A stretch of DNA of 64,000 bases, taken from the NCBI GenBank assembly GCA_030550025.1, contig JAUQQC010000004.1, positions 1 to 64,000 of the forward strand. Direction: 5' to 3'. A program made the translations under genes and the position numbers. The notes below the pieces were generated by a model, which was given only the letters and a program-made list of their open reading frames with translations, was not told the origin of the DNA and ran no database searches. This document shows, one piece after another, positions 33,395-43,600 of this stretch; within the stretch, counting starts at the first letter, position 1; each line of letters opens with the position of its first letter. The DNA comes from Acidobacteriota bacterium. GTDB lineage: Bacteria; Acidobacteriota; Blastocatellia; HR10.

Positions 33395-34446
33395 CACGTT
33401 CCCTCCCTTGCGCTCGGGCGCACTTGGCGCTCCAGGCGAATCGCCCCATTGACGGCGCGCGCGCGGATCAACGGCCCGCTACGACCGAGTTGTCCTTCCG
33501 CGCGCCGCCCCAAGAGGCGTTCGCTCGACAACGTCAACCCCAAGTCCTCATCAGCCGTGATCTCTCCATGGAGCGTCTCCGCTTCGAGACGGGCATCGCA
33601 CGTCTCCGGTAGCCTCAAGGTGATTCGGCCATTGATGGATTGCAGCGTCGTCTCGCGCTCGTCCGCGCATCGGGCGAGCGCAACCTCGATCCTCCCGTTC
33701 ACCGTCTCCGCTTCGACAGCCCCAGCCATCCCTTCGATTTCGATCCGACCATTGACGGTGCGAGCTTTCACAAAGCCCTCGACATCGCGAACGCGAATAT
33801 GGCCGTTGAGGACGCGCACGTCGGAGAGCCGCACGCGGCGCGGGAGCGTGAGCTCATAATCCACGGCGACCTCCGAGCCGTCCGGTTGAACGGTCTGAAT
33901 GCGGAGGCTGTTTTCTCCCTCGGTGATCTCAATGCGCACCTCATCGAGGTCGCGGGCCGACCCTCCTCGCTTGCGCGCCGTGATCAAGGCGGTCGCTTCG
34001 TCCCACGTCCGGATCGTCACATTCCCATTGGTGTTCGCGAGCGTGACGTCGCTGTCGAAGGGGAGCGTCAAGCGTCGGGAGAACTCAGCGCCCTGACGGG
34101 CGGAGAAACGAGCCGGCGCCACCCAGTGTCGGACGACCTCATGCCAAAGGAGAACGCCAGCGCTGCTCACCACCCCGAGCGCGAGTACGCCGACCAGCAG
34201 AAACGCGAGCCATCGGAATCGGCGTCGGGGTTTCTCCAGGCGATCGGACCTCGCGTCGAAGGGCGCGCGCTCGATCTCCGGAGGGAGATACGCGGGCGTC
34301 GTCTCACGCGACTGAAGGATCGCCGTCTCCGGTTCTTCGCCGATCTCCGGTCTCGTCGAAGGGCTCAGGTCCAAAGGAGCCCCGCAGTATCGGCAAAAGC
34401 GCCAATCGGCGCCGACTACGGCCTGACAGCGTTCGCAGATTCGCAT
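33394..34446 (-). CDS. Zinc-ribbon, membrane-anchored DUF4097 protein
   Basis: The N-terminus MRICERCQAVVGADWRFCRYC is a zinc ribbon on the cytoplasmic side. A helix (about residues 76-98) crosses the membrane. The rest is a right-handed beta-helix-like DUF4097 domain with repeats of TVNGRIEI, SINGRITL, VLNGHIRV and AVNGAIRL. Such proteins resemble putative adhesins or stress-sensing surface proteins. It is coupled to the SagB-like gene downstream. Confidence 0.8.
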   Translation of the reverse strand: MRICERCQAVVGADWRFCRYCGAPLDLSPSTRPEIGEEPETAILQSRETTPAYLPPEIERAPFDARSDRLEKPRRRFRWLAFLLVGVLALGVVSSAGVLLWHEVVRHWVAPARFSARQGAEFSRRLTLPFDSDVTLANTNGNVTIRTWDEATALITARKRGGSARDLDEVRIEITEGENSLRIQTVQPDGSEVAVDYELTLPRRVRLSDVRVLNGHIRVRDVEGFVKARTVNGRIEIEGMAGAVEAETVNGRIEVALARCADERETTLQSINGRITLRLPETCDARLEAETLHGEITADEDLGLTLSSERLLGRRAEGQLGRSGPLIRARAVNGAIRLERQVRPSAREGT

Positions 34447-34521
34447 GCTTCCCCTCCTGGCCGTCCTTAACGTCGCATATTCTACCGCGCTCGGAGGCTC
34501 GAGCGCTCTCCACCTCGATCG

Positions 34522-36285
34522 TCATTTCGTCCAGGCGTCGGAGATAGCGACGTCGACCTCGATGGGGACTGTTTTGATGAACTCGCGCCCGGCGGCGATC
34601 ATGCGCTCGCGCACCAGGTGGGCCACCTCCTCCGCCTGCTCTTCAGCGACCTCGACGACGATCTCATCGTGGATCGAATTCACGATCTGCGCATCATAGG
34701 GGCGGAGAGCTTCGTAGACCAAGCGCATCGCTCGCTTGAGGATGTCGGCGCCCGTCCCCTGGATGGGGAAGTTCTTCCCCAATCGCTGAATGGCAGCGAC
34801 CTGTTCGCGATCCGTGGGGTCAAACTGAAAGCGCCACAGGCGTCCCGACTGCGAGCGACTCTGGCGGAGGGAGACCGCCGTATCGCTGGCCGCGCGCAAC
34901 CACTCGGCCACTTTTCGATAGATCTCGAAATAGCTGGCGATCAGCGCTTCGGCTTCGACAAGCGGGATGCCCACTCCGTCACGAACTTCCGCGATCCGTG
35001 TGGCCAGACTCACTGCGCCCATGCCGTACATCAAGCCGAAATTGATCGTCTTGGCGATGGCGCGTTGTTCTTTGGTGACTTCCTCCGGAGGGACTTTGAA
35101 CATCCAGCTCGCCGTCATCCGATGCAGGTCCAGGCCGTTCAGAAACGCTTCGAGCATCTTCGGATCCTGAGAGAATTCGGCCAGGATCCGCAACTCGATC
35201 TGCGAATAATCGGCCACGATCAACCGCCGACCGATCGGCGCTCGGAAGCACGCGCGAATCTCCGGCACGTTGGGGACCTGCTGAATGTTCGGCTCGCTGC
35301 AACTATAGCGTCCGGTCGGCGTCCCGATTTGGTGAAAATCGCCATGCAGCCGTCCAGTCACCGGATGCCGATGTTCGAGGAAACCGCGTCCGAAGGTGCT
35401 GAGCAGCTTCTGCACGCTGCGGTACTCCAGCAAGAGACGAACTGCTGGGTGATCCCGGTAGGCCAAGAGGTCTATTTCGCTCGTACCCTCGACGGGAAGG
35501 CCAAGCTGGCGCAGGCTCGTCAAGACCTGTTGCGGACTGTTCACATTGATCTCGACCTGGCCGAAGAGGTTCGCCTGAGTTACCCCTTGCGCCAGCTCCC
35601 GGCGCAGCGCTTCCTCCAGGTGGGCGCGTCGCTGCTCCCACGCTTCAACGAGGGTCTGCCATCGCTCCACGTCGAAGGGCATTCCGGCCAGCTCCATCGC
35701 CGCCGTGGGGATCACGCACTCGAATTCGAGCTTGGCGACGCGAACGAGTCCCAGCTCCTTCAGCTTCTCGATGAGCGCTTGTCGGAGCGGCAGCAGGACT
35801 TCGGCATCGCGCGCCGCATAGTCGAGTTGTTCCGAAGACAACTGGCCGCTCCAATCGCTCAGCTGCGAAGTCTTCTCCACGCGTTCGCGCAGATATCGCT
35901 CGACGACGTCCGCGAGCCCATGTCGTTTCGCCATATCTCCGGCGGCCACCAGTTGCGATGCGAGCCTCGTATCGAAGAGGCGCCCCAACTCGATGCCCGC
36001 GTGATGCAAGAGCATCTTCGCGTCGAATTTCGCGTTGTGCAGGACCTTGACCGGTCGTTCCCCTTCCAGGACTGGACGCAGCACTTCCAGCGCTTGCCGA
36101 CCGAGGACGAAGAGGTCCAGCACGAAGACTTCACTGCGCGTGGCGAGCTGCAGCAAGCGGAGGTGCCCCCGATAAGGATCGAGCGCCGTCGTCTCCGTAT
36201 CCACGCCAAGCACGGGCTCGGCGAGCAATCGCTCTCGCAGCGCCTCCAGCTCGGCCGGCTGTGTGATCACGCGATAGGTTCTCAT
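34522..36285 (-). CDS. Family A DNA polymerase with 3'-5' exonuclease, no 5' nuclease domain
   Basis: Start MRTYRVITQP at 36285; 587 residues. The 3'-5' exonuclease comes first: VLGVDTETTALDP (DxE at 29-31), HNAKFDAKMLLHHAG, and YAARDAEVLLPL. Polymerase motifs follow: A, DYSQIELRILAEF (D359); B, RAIAKTINFGLMYGM; C, SIHDEIVVEV. The roughly 290-residue 5' flap-nuclease domain of classical Pol I is absent. This organisation matches the Aquifex/thermophilic-virus lineage also found in plant organelles and apicoplasts. It could be a housekeeping Pol I or a viral-lineage acquisition. Confidence 0.92.
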   Translation of the reverse strand: MRTYRVITQPAELEALRERLLAEPVLGVDTETTALDPYRGHLRLLQLATRSEVFVLDLFVLGRQALEVLRPVLEGERPVKVLHNAKFDAKMLLHHAGIELGRLFDTRLASQLVAAGDMAKRHGLADVVERYLRERVEKTSQLSDWSGQLSSEQLDYAARDAEVLLPLRQALIEKLKELGLVRVAKLEFECVIPTAAMELAGMPFDVERWQTLVEAWEQRRAHLEEALRRELAQGVTQANLFGQVEINVNSPQQVLTSLRQLGLPVEGTSEIDLLAYRDHPAVRLLLEYRSVQKLLSTFGRGFLEHRHPVTGRLHGDFHQIGTPTGRYSCSEPNIQQVPNVPEIRACFRAPIGRRLIVADYSQIELRILAEFSQDPKMLEAFLNGLDLHRMTASWMFKVPPEEVTKEQRAIAKTINFGLMYGMGAVSLATRIAEVRDGVGIPLVEAEALIASYFEIYRKVAEWLRAASDTAVSLRQSRSQSGRLWRFQFDPTDREQVAAIQRLGKNFPIQGTGADILKRAMRLVYEALRPYDAQIVNSIHDEIVVEVAEEQAEEVAHLVRERMIAAGREFIKTVPIEVDVAISDAWTK

Positions 36286-36663
36286 CTCAACCGTTCGCCG
36301 AGAGTTCCTCGCCCGCCGATGACATAGCCTGCGGGGAGTCTCGGCCTTTCTCCTTTTTCTCTCCAAGCATACCCCCTTTGCCTCTTGTTCCGCAAACGAT
36401 GGTGGGAAGATGGCACGGCCCGCGCGCTGACGTACCTCTCCGGCCTTCTCGCAGGGAGAAATCCGCTTTCAACCCGATTGAGCTGAGGAGGGAGCGGCGG
36501 TACAATACTCGCGTCGCACAGGGAGGATTGGGGCATTTGCTGGTGGTTCGGTAGAGACGGCATTCGCGAGCTGACGCGCACGAGAGTTCGCACTTCAAGC
36601 GCCTGAGGAAGGACGTGTTCGGTCGAGAGCGGCCTCCCTTGAGAAGGCTAAGCGAGGGAGGAC
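36286..36663 (+). other. Divergent intergenic region
   Basis: A 378-bp gap between the minus-strand polymerase gene and the plus-strand metalloprotease gene. Besides the promoter at 36478-36506 I find no gene, RNA or repeat with support; open frames here lack start signals and homology. Confidence 0.45.
36478..36506 (+). promoter_or_regulatory. Sigma70-like promoter upstream of the metalloprotease
   Basis: TTGAGC (36478-36483), a 17-bp spacer and TACAAT (36501-36506). The predicted start near 36513 leaves a 150-base leader before the ATG at 36664. It would drive the metalloprotease and perhaps the two TadG-like genes. Confidence 0.55.
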
Positions 36664-37998
36664 ATGGCGTTTGGACGGTGGGCATCGAGCTGCCGAGCGC
36701 GTGGCGTGTTCCTTGCGCTCGCCCTCGGCGTTTCCCTTCCGCAAGGACGCTTTCTGGCCGACGGAGGTGGTCGCGTCCCGGCGGGCCTTCGAGGAAGGCT
36801 TTCGACAAGCGAAGGCATTTTGGAAATCCTTATGGAGGATCATCCCGGGTGGGCGCATCGGTCCTATGTCTTGCGTCAGGGCTCGCAACGCTTTTGGCTG
36901 CGGGGGGACACGGCCGCGTTATCTTCAGCCCGCACGGGGATGTGGGTACATGTGCGTGGCGTGCGCCAAGGCGCACAAGTCTTCGTCACGCACGTCAGCC
37001 TTGGTGAACTCGCGGAGGCGCAAGACTGGTGGACGGTTGAAGCCCTTGTCGCGCGTCGCATCGCGCTACTTCTGCTGAATTTCTCCGATCGAGCTGTACG
37101 CCCCTACTCCCTCGAGACGGCGCGTGCGATTCTCATGACCGCGGCCGACTTCTTCCGAGAGAACTCCTATGGGCGGCTCTCGCTAGAGGGAGATGTCTTT
37201 GGGTGGTTCACGTTGCCGATGAGCGCTGCCACGTGCGATCCGTTTCGCCTGGCTGAAGAAGCGCACGCGGTAGCTACGGCCTCAGGTATTGACCTGTCCG
37301 CGTATGAGCATCTCGTCTACGCCTTCCCCAAAAATGCGTGCTCATGGTGGGGACTGGGGACGCTCGGAGGGACGCCGTCTTGGGCGTGGATCAACGGGAC
37401 GCTCGCCTTTGATGTCCTGACTCATGAAGTGGGACATGGACTTGGTCTCCCTCATTCGCACGCTCTCGAATGCGGATGGGTCGCGCTCGGAGAGACGTGT
37501 CAGGTTCTCGAATATGGCGATACGCTCGACGTCATGGGGATGGGCGCAGGACATGTGAGCGCTGTTCAGAAGGAGCAGCTCGGGTGGTTGCGCGAAGGCG
37601 CGGGGATCCTTCGTGTGACCGAAGATGGGACGTTTCGATTAGCACCTTACCAAGCAGAGGGGGGGCCGAAAGCGCTCAAGGTTCTCAAAAGCGCAGACCC
37701 CGAATCGGGACGCCTGGCGTGGTATTACATCGAGTACCGCCCGCCGCTTGGGTTCGACCGTTTCCTGGCGCGGAATCTCAACGTCTCTCGTGGAGTGATC
37801 ATCCGCTTGGGCATTTCGGGCGATCGCGGGGGCAGCTTTCTACTCGATCTGACGCCAGAGACGGCCTCCTGGTTTGATCCCGCCCTGATCGTCGGACGGA
37901 GCTTCACCGATCCCCAAACAGGCCTGACGATCACCGTGCATGAGGTCGCGGGAGACGGAGCGCTGCTCACGATTGCTGGAATCACCGGACGAGGGTGA
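36664..37998 (+). CDS. Secreted zinc metalloprotease (M6/gametolysin M11-like)
   Basis: A 444-residue exported protease. The N-terminus (MAFGRWASSCRARGVFLALA) is a signal peptide. A propeptide-like beta domain (residues 35-120) precedes the catalytic domain with LTHEVGHGLGLPHSHALECG, an HExxHxxGxxH zinc site. DVMGMGAGHVSAVQKEQLGW supplies the Met-turn. The C-terminal domain resembles that of gametolysin/M6 peptidases. The neighbours encode TadG-like surface proteins, which could be substrates, but the link is only positional. Confidence 0.85.
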   Translation: MAFGRWASSCRARGVFLALALGVSLPQGRFLADGGGRVPAGLRGRLSTSEGILEILMEDHPGWAHRSYVLRQGSQRFWLRGDTAALSSARTGMWVHVRGVRQGAQVFVTHVSLGELAEAQDWWTVEALVARRIALLLLNFSDRAVRPYSLETARAILMTAADFFRENSYGRLSLEGDVFGWFTLPMSAATCDPFRLAEEAHAVATASGIDLSAYEHLVYAFPKNACSWWGLGTLGGTPSWAWINGTLAFDVLTHEVGHGLGLPHSHALECGWVALGETCQVLEYGDTLDVMGMGAGHVSAVQKEQLGWLREGAGILRVTEDGTFRLAPYQAEGGPKALKVLKSADPESGRLAWYYIEYRPPLGFDRFLARNLNVSRGVIIRLGISGDRGGSFLLDLTPETASWFDPALIVGRSFTDPQTGLTITVHEVAGDGALLTIAGITGRG

Positions 37999-38131
37999 GC
38001 AAGGGGACGTGCTCTTCCTCCCTCGGCCTGCACGCGATGAGAAATCCGACGCCGAGGCTCGGAAAATACTCCCCTCAGCCGATTGCGAGGGAGGCCGAAG
38101 GTGCTAAGCTAGCCTCGGGAGGAATAGGCCT

Positions 38132-39331
38132 ATGTGGCATAGGATACGGGAGCGGGGTAGCATCATCGTCCTCACGACCGCCGGGTTGGTCGCACTCTTA
38201 GGCGCGACCACGCTGGCCGTAGATGTGGGGTATCTCTACGTCGTGCGGAATCAGCTGCAAAATGCCGTAGATGCCGCTGCGTTAGCTGGCGCGCAAGGGC
38301 TCATACAGGAGCCGGGGAATTATTCGGCGACGGGGCCGGCCGTGCGCTTGGCCATCGAGTATGCCGCGCGTAATCAAGCCGCTGGGCAGCCGGTCCAACT
38401 CTCCCCCAGCGAGATCACATTCCCCAAACCCAATGTGATTCGGATCGAGATCGTACGTCCGGTGAGTACGTTCTTCGGCATCGTCTTGGGCATCCGCCAG
38501 GCGAATATCCGCGTGCGCGCGGCCGCTGTCGTGGCTCCAGCCGTCGGTGGCACAGGCGGGTGGCGCCCCTTGGCCCCGCCGGATCAGTTCGGCCACGGGG
38601 GGATCTGTGTCACACCGACGGATGAGGATCACGGGCCGTTCAATCCGTCCCCCCATACTTGGCAGGGCATCTCGGTCGAGTCCGATTACTATAAGTCTCC
38701 CTATGACCCGGAATTCGCTGGAACCGACGTGAGCGTCTATACCGATTGTTCGCCGGGCGCTCCGACGGGATTCATCGCTCCGCGGGACGTGAATGGGAAG
38801 CGGATTGCGCTCAAGGTGAGCCAAACCTTCAGCCCCGGCAACTTCTTCCCCGTCGCCCTCGGAGGGACGGGGGCCGATCAATATCGCTCGAATCTCGCCA
38901 ACGGATGGGATGGGACGATTCGACTCGGAGATGTGCTGCTGACGGAGACGGGGAATATGACCGGGCCGACACTACAGGGAATCACGGAGTTGATCGCAAA
39001 GGATCCAACAGCGCGTATGGTGAAGGAGAATGGCGTGTGGAAGGTGGTGAGCGATCTCTATCCCGTCAACGAGAGCCCGCGCATCGTGCCGATCACTCAT
39101 TTCGATCCGACGAATCCGCCGGGGAACGGGCGCACGACGTTTCGCGTCTCGAATATCACGGCCTTCTTCATCGAAGGGACATCGGGGAATATGATCCTCG
39201 GCCGGTTCATCTCGATGCGGCTTCCGGGAGCGATCGCCGGTGAAGCCCCGGAACGTCCCTCGAGTCGGACGAGCGGGGCCAGTGGGTATCTGCTCGGGAC
39301 GGCACAGCTCACTGATCCCAGCGCATACTGA
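38132..39331 (+). CDS. TadG-like (Flp pilus-associated) membrane-anchored protein, copy 1
   Basis: A 399-residue protein whose N-terminus has a pilin-like helix: GSIIVLTTAGLVALLGATTL, then AVDVGYLYVVRNQLQNAVDA and AAALAGAQG, the TadE/G hallmark. The rest is a large secreted region with GGICVTPTDEDHGPFNPSPH and TGFIAPRDVNGKRIAL, unknown in structure. The start follows GGGAGGAAT. The paralog 38 bp downstream shares most of the sequence by eye. No tad secretion genes are visible in the window. Confidence 0.82.
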   Translation: MWHRIRERGSIIVLTTAGLVALLGATTLAVDVGYLYVVRNQLQNAVDAAALAGAQGLIQEPGNYSATGPAVRLAIEYAARNQAAGQPVQLSPSEITFPKPNVIRIEIVRPVSTFFGIVLGIRQANIRVRAAAVVAPAVGGTGGWRPLAPPDQFGHGGICVTPTDEDHGPFNPSPHTWQGISVESDYYKSPYDPEFAGTDVSVYTDCSPGAPTGFIAPRDVNGKRIALKVSQTFSPGNFFPVALGGTGADQYRSNLANGWDGTIRLGDVLLTETGNMTGPTLQGITELIAKDPTARMVKENGVWKVVSDLYPVNESPRIVPITHFDPTNPPGNGRTTFRVSNITAFFIEGTSGNMILGRFISMRLPGAIAGEAPERPSSRTSGASGYLLGTAQLTDPSAY

Positions 39332-39369
39332 GATCGCGCGCTCTTTGTCAAAGAAGGAGGGCATCTGCT

Positions 39370-40578
39370 ATGGGAAAGGAGCGCCGGTGGGATCGTGGGA
39401 CGATCCTGATCTTAGTCGCTGCTGGACTAGTGGCCATTCTCGGGGCGACGAGTTTAGCCGTGGACGTAGGACATCTCTATGTCGTGCGCGCGCAGTTGCA
39501 GAACGCGGTCGATGCGGCGGCGCTGGCCGGAGCGCATGGCCTCCTGGCGCAACCGGGGAACTATACGGCCGATGGAGCGGCTGTGCGCTTGGCCATGGAG
39601 TACGCCGCGCGCAATCAAGCGGATGGACAGCCCGTCCTCCTCTCCAGCGGGGAGATCACGTTTCCTCGAAGCAACGTCATCCTCATTGACATTACGCGAC
39701 CGGCACGTACTTTCTTCGCCCGCCTGTTCGGCATCCGTCAGGCTCATATCCGTGTGCGCGCGGCCGCCGTCGTCACTCCGGCCATCGGGGGAGCTGGAGG
39801 CTGGCGTCCCTGGGCGCCACCGGATCAGTTCGGACATGGCGGGATATGCGTGACGCCGGAAGACGAGGATCATGGGCCGTTCAATCCGAATCCTCACACG
39901 TGGCGGGGGATTGCCGTCAACGCCGACTATTACAAATCCCCATACGATTCGGAATTCGAGGGGCAAGACCTGAGCGTCTATCGCGATTGCTCGCCCGGAT
40001 CCCCCACCGGTTTCATCGCTCCCCGCGATGTGGATGGCCGATACATCGAACTGAAGAGCGATTCGCCGGAATATCCGGGGAACTTCTACGGGCTCGCCTT
40101 AGGCGGGCGCGGAGCCGATACGTATCGCGACAACATCATCTACGGATGGAGCGGAACGGCGCAGATTGGGGACACGTTCGCGACGGAGCCGGGGAACATG
40201 GTCGGTCCCACGCGCCAGGGGGTGAGCGCCTTGATCGCTCAAGATCCGAATGCGGAGCTTCGGCGAGATCCGGTGACGCGCCAATGGTATGTGTGGAGCG
40301 ATCGCTATCCGCCGAACGAAAGTCCGCGCATCGTCCCCATCTTTCTCTTCGATCCGAGGAGCCCTACGCGCGGGGGGCGGACGGCGATCCGCGTGGCCAA
40401 TATCGGAGCCTTCTTCCTCGAAGGCAGCAACGGGCATTCCGTCTTCGGACGCTTCATCACGATGCGGCTGCCCGGAGCCATCGCCGGCGTTCCGGCCGGG
40501 CGCCCGGCTCGCGGCAGCAGCGGCGCCAGTGGGTATTTGGTCGGGACCGTGCAGCTCACCGATCCGAATGAGTATTGA
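39370..40578 (+). CDS. TadG-like membrane-anchored protein, copy 2
   Basis: A 402-residue tandem paralog of the preceding gene with the same layout: the helix GTILILVAAGLVAILGATSL, then AVDVGHLYVVRAQLQNAVDA, and an extracellular domain ending ASGYLVGTVQLTDPNEY. Conserved blocks (GGWRPWAPPDQFGHGGICVT, DCSPGSPTGFIAPRDV, ESPRIVPIF) are nearly identical to copy 1 while loops differ, as expected for an old duplication under selection. It ends before a strong hairpin at 40610-40645. Confidence 0.82.
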   Translation: MGKERRWDRGTILILVAAGLVAILGATSLAVDVGHLYVVRAQLQNAVDAAALAGAHGLLAQPGNYTADGAAVRLAMEYAARNQADGQPVLLSSGEITFPRSNVILIDITRPARTFFARLFGIRQAHIRVRAAAVVTPAIGGAGGWRPWAPPDQFGHGGICVTPEDEDHGPFNPNPHTWRGIAVNADYYKSPYDSEFEGQDLSVYRDCSPGSPTGFIAPRDVDGRYIELKSDSPEYPGNFYGLALGGRGADTYRDNIIYGWSGTAQIGDTFATEPGNMVGPTRQGVSALIAQDPNAELRRDPVTRQWYVWSDRYPPNESPRIVPIFLFDPRSPTRGGRTAIRVANIGAFFLEGSNGHSVFGRFITMRLPGAIAGVPAGRPARGSSGASGYLVGTVQLTDPNEY

Positions 40579-40609
40579 GGACGACTCCTCTCACTGCACG
40601 AGCGTGCGT

Positions 40610-40645
40610 GGCTCAGGCTGAGGTGTTCCCACCTCAGCCTGAGCC
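40610..40645. terminator. 16-bp perfect hairpin between convergent genes
   Basis: GGCTCAGGCTGAGGTG (40610-40625), TTCC loop, and CACCTCAGCCTGAGCC (40630-40645): a perfect 16-bp stem. It lies between the ends of the TadG-like gene (plus) and the BNR protein gene (minus), so it can serve both strands. No T-tract follows, so it may act with Rho or as an RNA-end stabiliser. Confidence 0.75.
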
Positions 40646-40665
40646 GTCGAGGGCTACCGGGCCCG

Positions 40666-43600
40666 CTAACGCGGCACAGTGATTCTCTCTCCCGGATTGA
40701 GATGGGGGATGTTGCTCTCCCGCAGTTGCCGATTGAGGCTTGGGATTGTCTCCTCGATGACGCGGTTCAGGCGACCCACCAGTTGCGCGAGTTCCTGCGC
40801 CAGCTCTTCGATCATCTCGGCCTGTCGTGGCGTCGGTCGTGCCGTGAACGAGCCGATGGCCGAATAGAGCTGCGCCAGGCGCCCGACGATCGGGCGCGGC
40901 GTTCCCGGTAGGTCAGGACCAGCGAACCCCAGCGGACGCGGCCGCGCGACGAATTGATCCCGAATCTCATCCAACTCCTTGAGCACTGCCGTGACCGTCG
41001 CCTGAACGGATTGCGGGACGTTCGACTGCCGCTTCAAGCCCTCGGCCCACTCGTTGACGTGGTCTCGCAATTCGACGACGCGGCGACGCGCGGCATCGGC
41101 CGAGGCGTAGAGGCGACCCACACGATGCCATGCCTCACGATGAGCACGAAGCTCATCGGCGCTGGCCGAAATCCGCGGATCCTCCTCAACGCGCACGGTC
41201 TTGCTGATTTGCCGAGTGCCGACCGAGACGCGGACCGTGTACTCGCCCGGGAGCACCAGTGGCCCTTGCGGCGCACCCAATGGTCCAGCCGGCGGCCCGG
41301 CTTCTGCGCGCACCGGAGGTTCATGACGTAAATCCCACGCGACGCGGTTGATCCCCACGGCCTTGGGCCCGCGCAGCTCGCGGATCACGCGACCCTCCTG
41401 ATCGAAGATCGTGATCGTGACCTCCTCCTTCTCACCCGGAGGCGTCTTCAGGTAGTAGTGGATGATCGCCCCGTAAGGCGGATTCGGCGCGATGAAGAAT
41501 TTGTGCCCCGTGTTGCCCTTGTGATTGTAGAGCCGATACATCGTCGCCGGTCGAATGTCGAAGACGTACAGGTCAGACTCCAAGACGCTCGGCGAGAGCT
41601 GCTCAAGCGGCGTGATGTCATCCAGGATGAAGATGCTTCGCCCATGCGTCCCCAGGATGAGATCATTCTCGCGCGGATGAATCTGAATGTCGTCCACCGG
41701 TACGGTCGGCAGGTTGCTCTTAAGGCGGATCCAACGCCCGCCGCGATCGAAGGAGACGAACAGGCCGAACTCCGTCCCCACAAAGAGGAGATTCGGATTC
41801 CGAGGATGCTCGCGGATGACGTTGATGGGGTGTCCGTCCGGCAGATTACTCCGCAGCGACTTCCACGTCTTCCCAAAATCGGTCGTCATGTAGACGTACG
41901 GCGTGAAGTCATTACTGCGATGGCCGTCAAAAGTGACATAAGCGACGCCTTCGCCCGAACGCGAGGCGACGACGCGGCTCACATAAGTGTTCTTCGGAAC
42001 ACCCGGAATGTTGCCGACGACGTTCTCCCACGTTCGACCGCCATCGCGCGAGACCTGGACGTTCCCATCATCGGTCCCCACCCAGAGGATCCCCGCGCGC
42101 AGAGGCGATTCCGAGATGGTCGTGATCTGTCCGTAGGTCTCCACGCCATCGTGACGCGAGAGCGTGTCCGGGCCGGGAATCACGCCCATGATCGGCATCT
42201 TGTCCCGATCCGGCTGCGTCGTCAGGTCCTGGGTCTCCGTCCACGTCTCGCCTCGATCCTTGGAGATGAAGAGCCGATTCCCGCCGAAGTAGATCGTCTT
42301 CGGATCGTGTGGGGAGATGAGGATTGGGGAGTTCCAATCGAACCGATACCGAGGCTGGCCGGGCTTCGGCTCCGGACGGATCATGCGGCGCTCCCCCGTG
42401 TTCATGTGCAGGCGCGTGATGTTGCCGTTTTGGGATTCCACGTAGAGGATATTGTGATCGGTTGGGTCCACTTGAACGTAGAAGCCATCGCCGCCTCCGA
42501 TGCGAATCCAGTCTTCGTTGGTGATGCCAACGGTGTAGAGCGTGCGGCTGGGCCCCATCCAGCTCCCATTATCCTGAAGCCCTCCGTAGACATAGTACGG
42601 CTTGCGCATGTCGTAACCGATCTCGTAAAACTGCCCGAGCGGCAGCGTGTTAATGAAATCCCAGGTCCGTCCTCGATCGTAGCTGATGTGGATGCCGCCG
42701 TCGGATCCGAGGACGATGTGATCCGAATTCGCCGGATTGATCCACATGGCGTGAAAATCACCGTGGATGCGCGTGACCCAGTTGGTGCGAAAGGTCCGCC
42801 CACCATCTTCGGAGTAGTACATGGGCGCCCCCATGACCCAAATGCGTTGATCGTTGTTCGGATCAATGCGAATCTGGCTGTAGTAAGAGGGGCGCGGATT
42901 GACGTCGCTCATCTTCGTCCAGGTCTCCCCGCGATCTTCCGACCGGAAGACGCCCCCGTTCTTGTTCTCGATGATGGCGTAGACAATGCGAGGATCGCGC
43001 CGATAGATATCTAGACCGATGCGCCCAGTGTCACCCGTCGGCAGCCCTCGCGTGAGTTTTCGCCATGTCGCGCCACCATCCACGGACTTATAGAGCCCGC
43101 TGTGCGGCCCACCGCCGTTGAAGCCATACGCCGTGCGTCGGCGTTGATATGCGGCGGCATAAAGGATATTCGGACTCTGAGGATCTATGGCGACATCCAC
43201 GACGCCCGTGTCCTCGTTGATGAAGAGCACGCACGTCCAGGTCTTCCCCCCATCGGTCGTCTTGAAGAGACCGCGTTCGCGATTTGGCCCCCACAGGCGA
43301 CCGAGCGCCGCCACGTAGACGATGTCCGGGTTGATCGGATCAATGACGATGCGTCCAATGTGGTGCGTATCGCTCAGCCCCATGTGTTGCCAGGTCTTAC
43401 CGCCATCGAGCGATTTGTAGACGCCATTCCCCCAGGAGGAGCTTTGCCGATTGTTGGGCTCTCCGGTGCCAACCCACACGATGTTGGGGTTGGATGGGGC
43501 GACGGTGACATCGCCGATGGAGCTGACGGCCTCATTGTCGAAGATCGGCTCCCAGGTGACGCCACCATTGGTCGTTTTCCACACGCCGCCGGAAGCCGTC

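Noticed and set aside
34618-36327. 569-codon open frame antisense to the DNA polymerase
   Set aside because: A shadow of the polymerase gene; the composition is odd (His/Arg/Leu-rich) and there is no motif.
41458-43014. 518-codon open frame antisense to the BNR protein
   Set aside because: Mirror of the repetitive Asp-box gene; no independent support.
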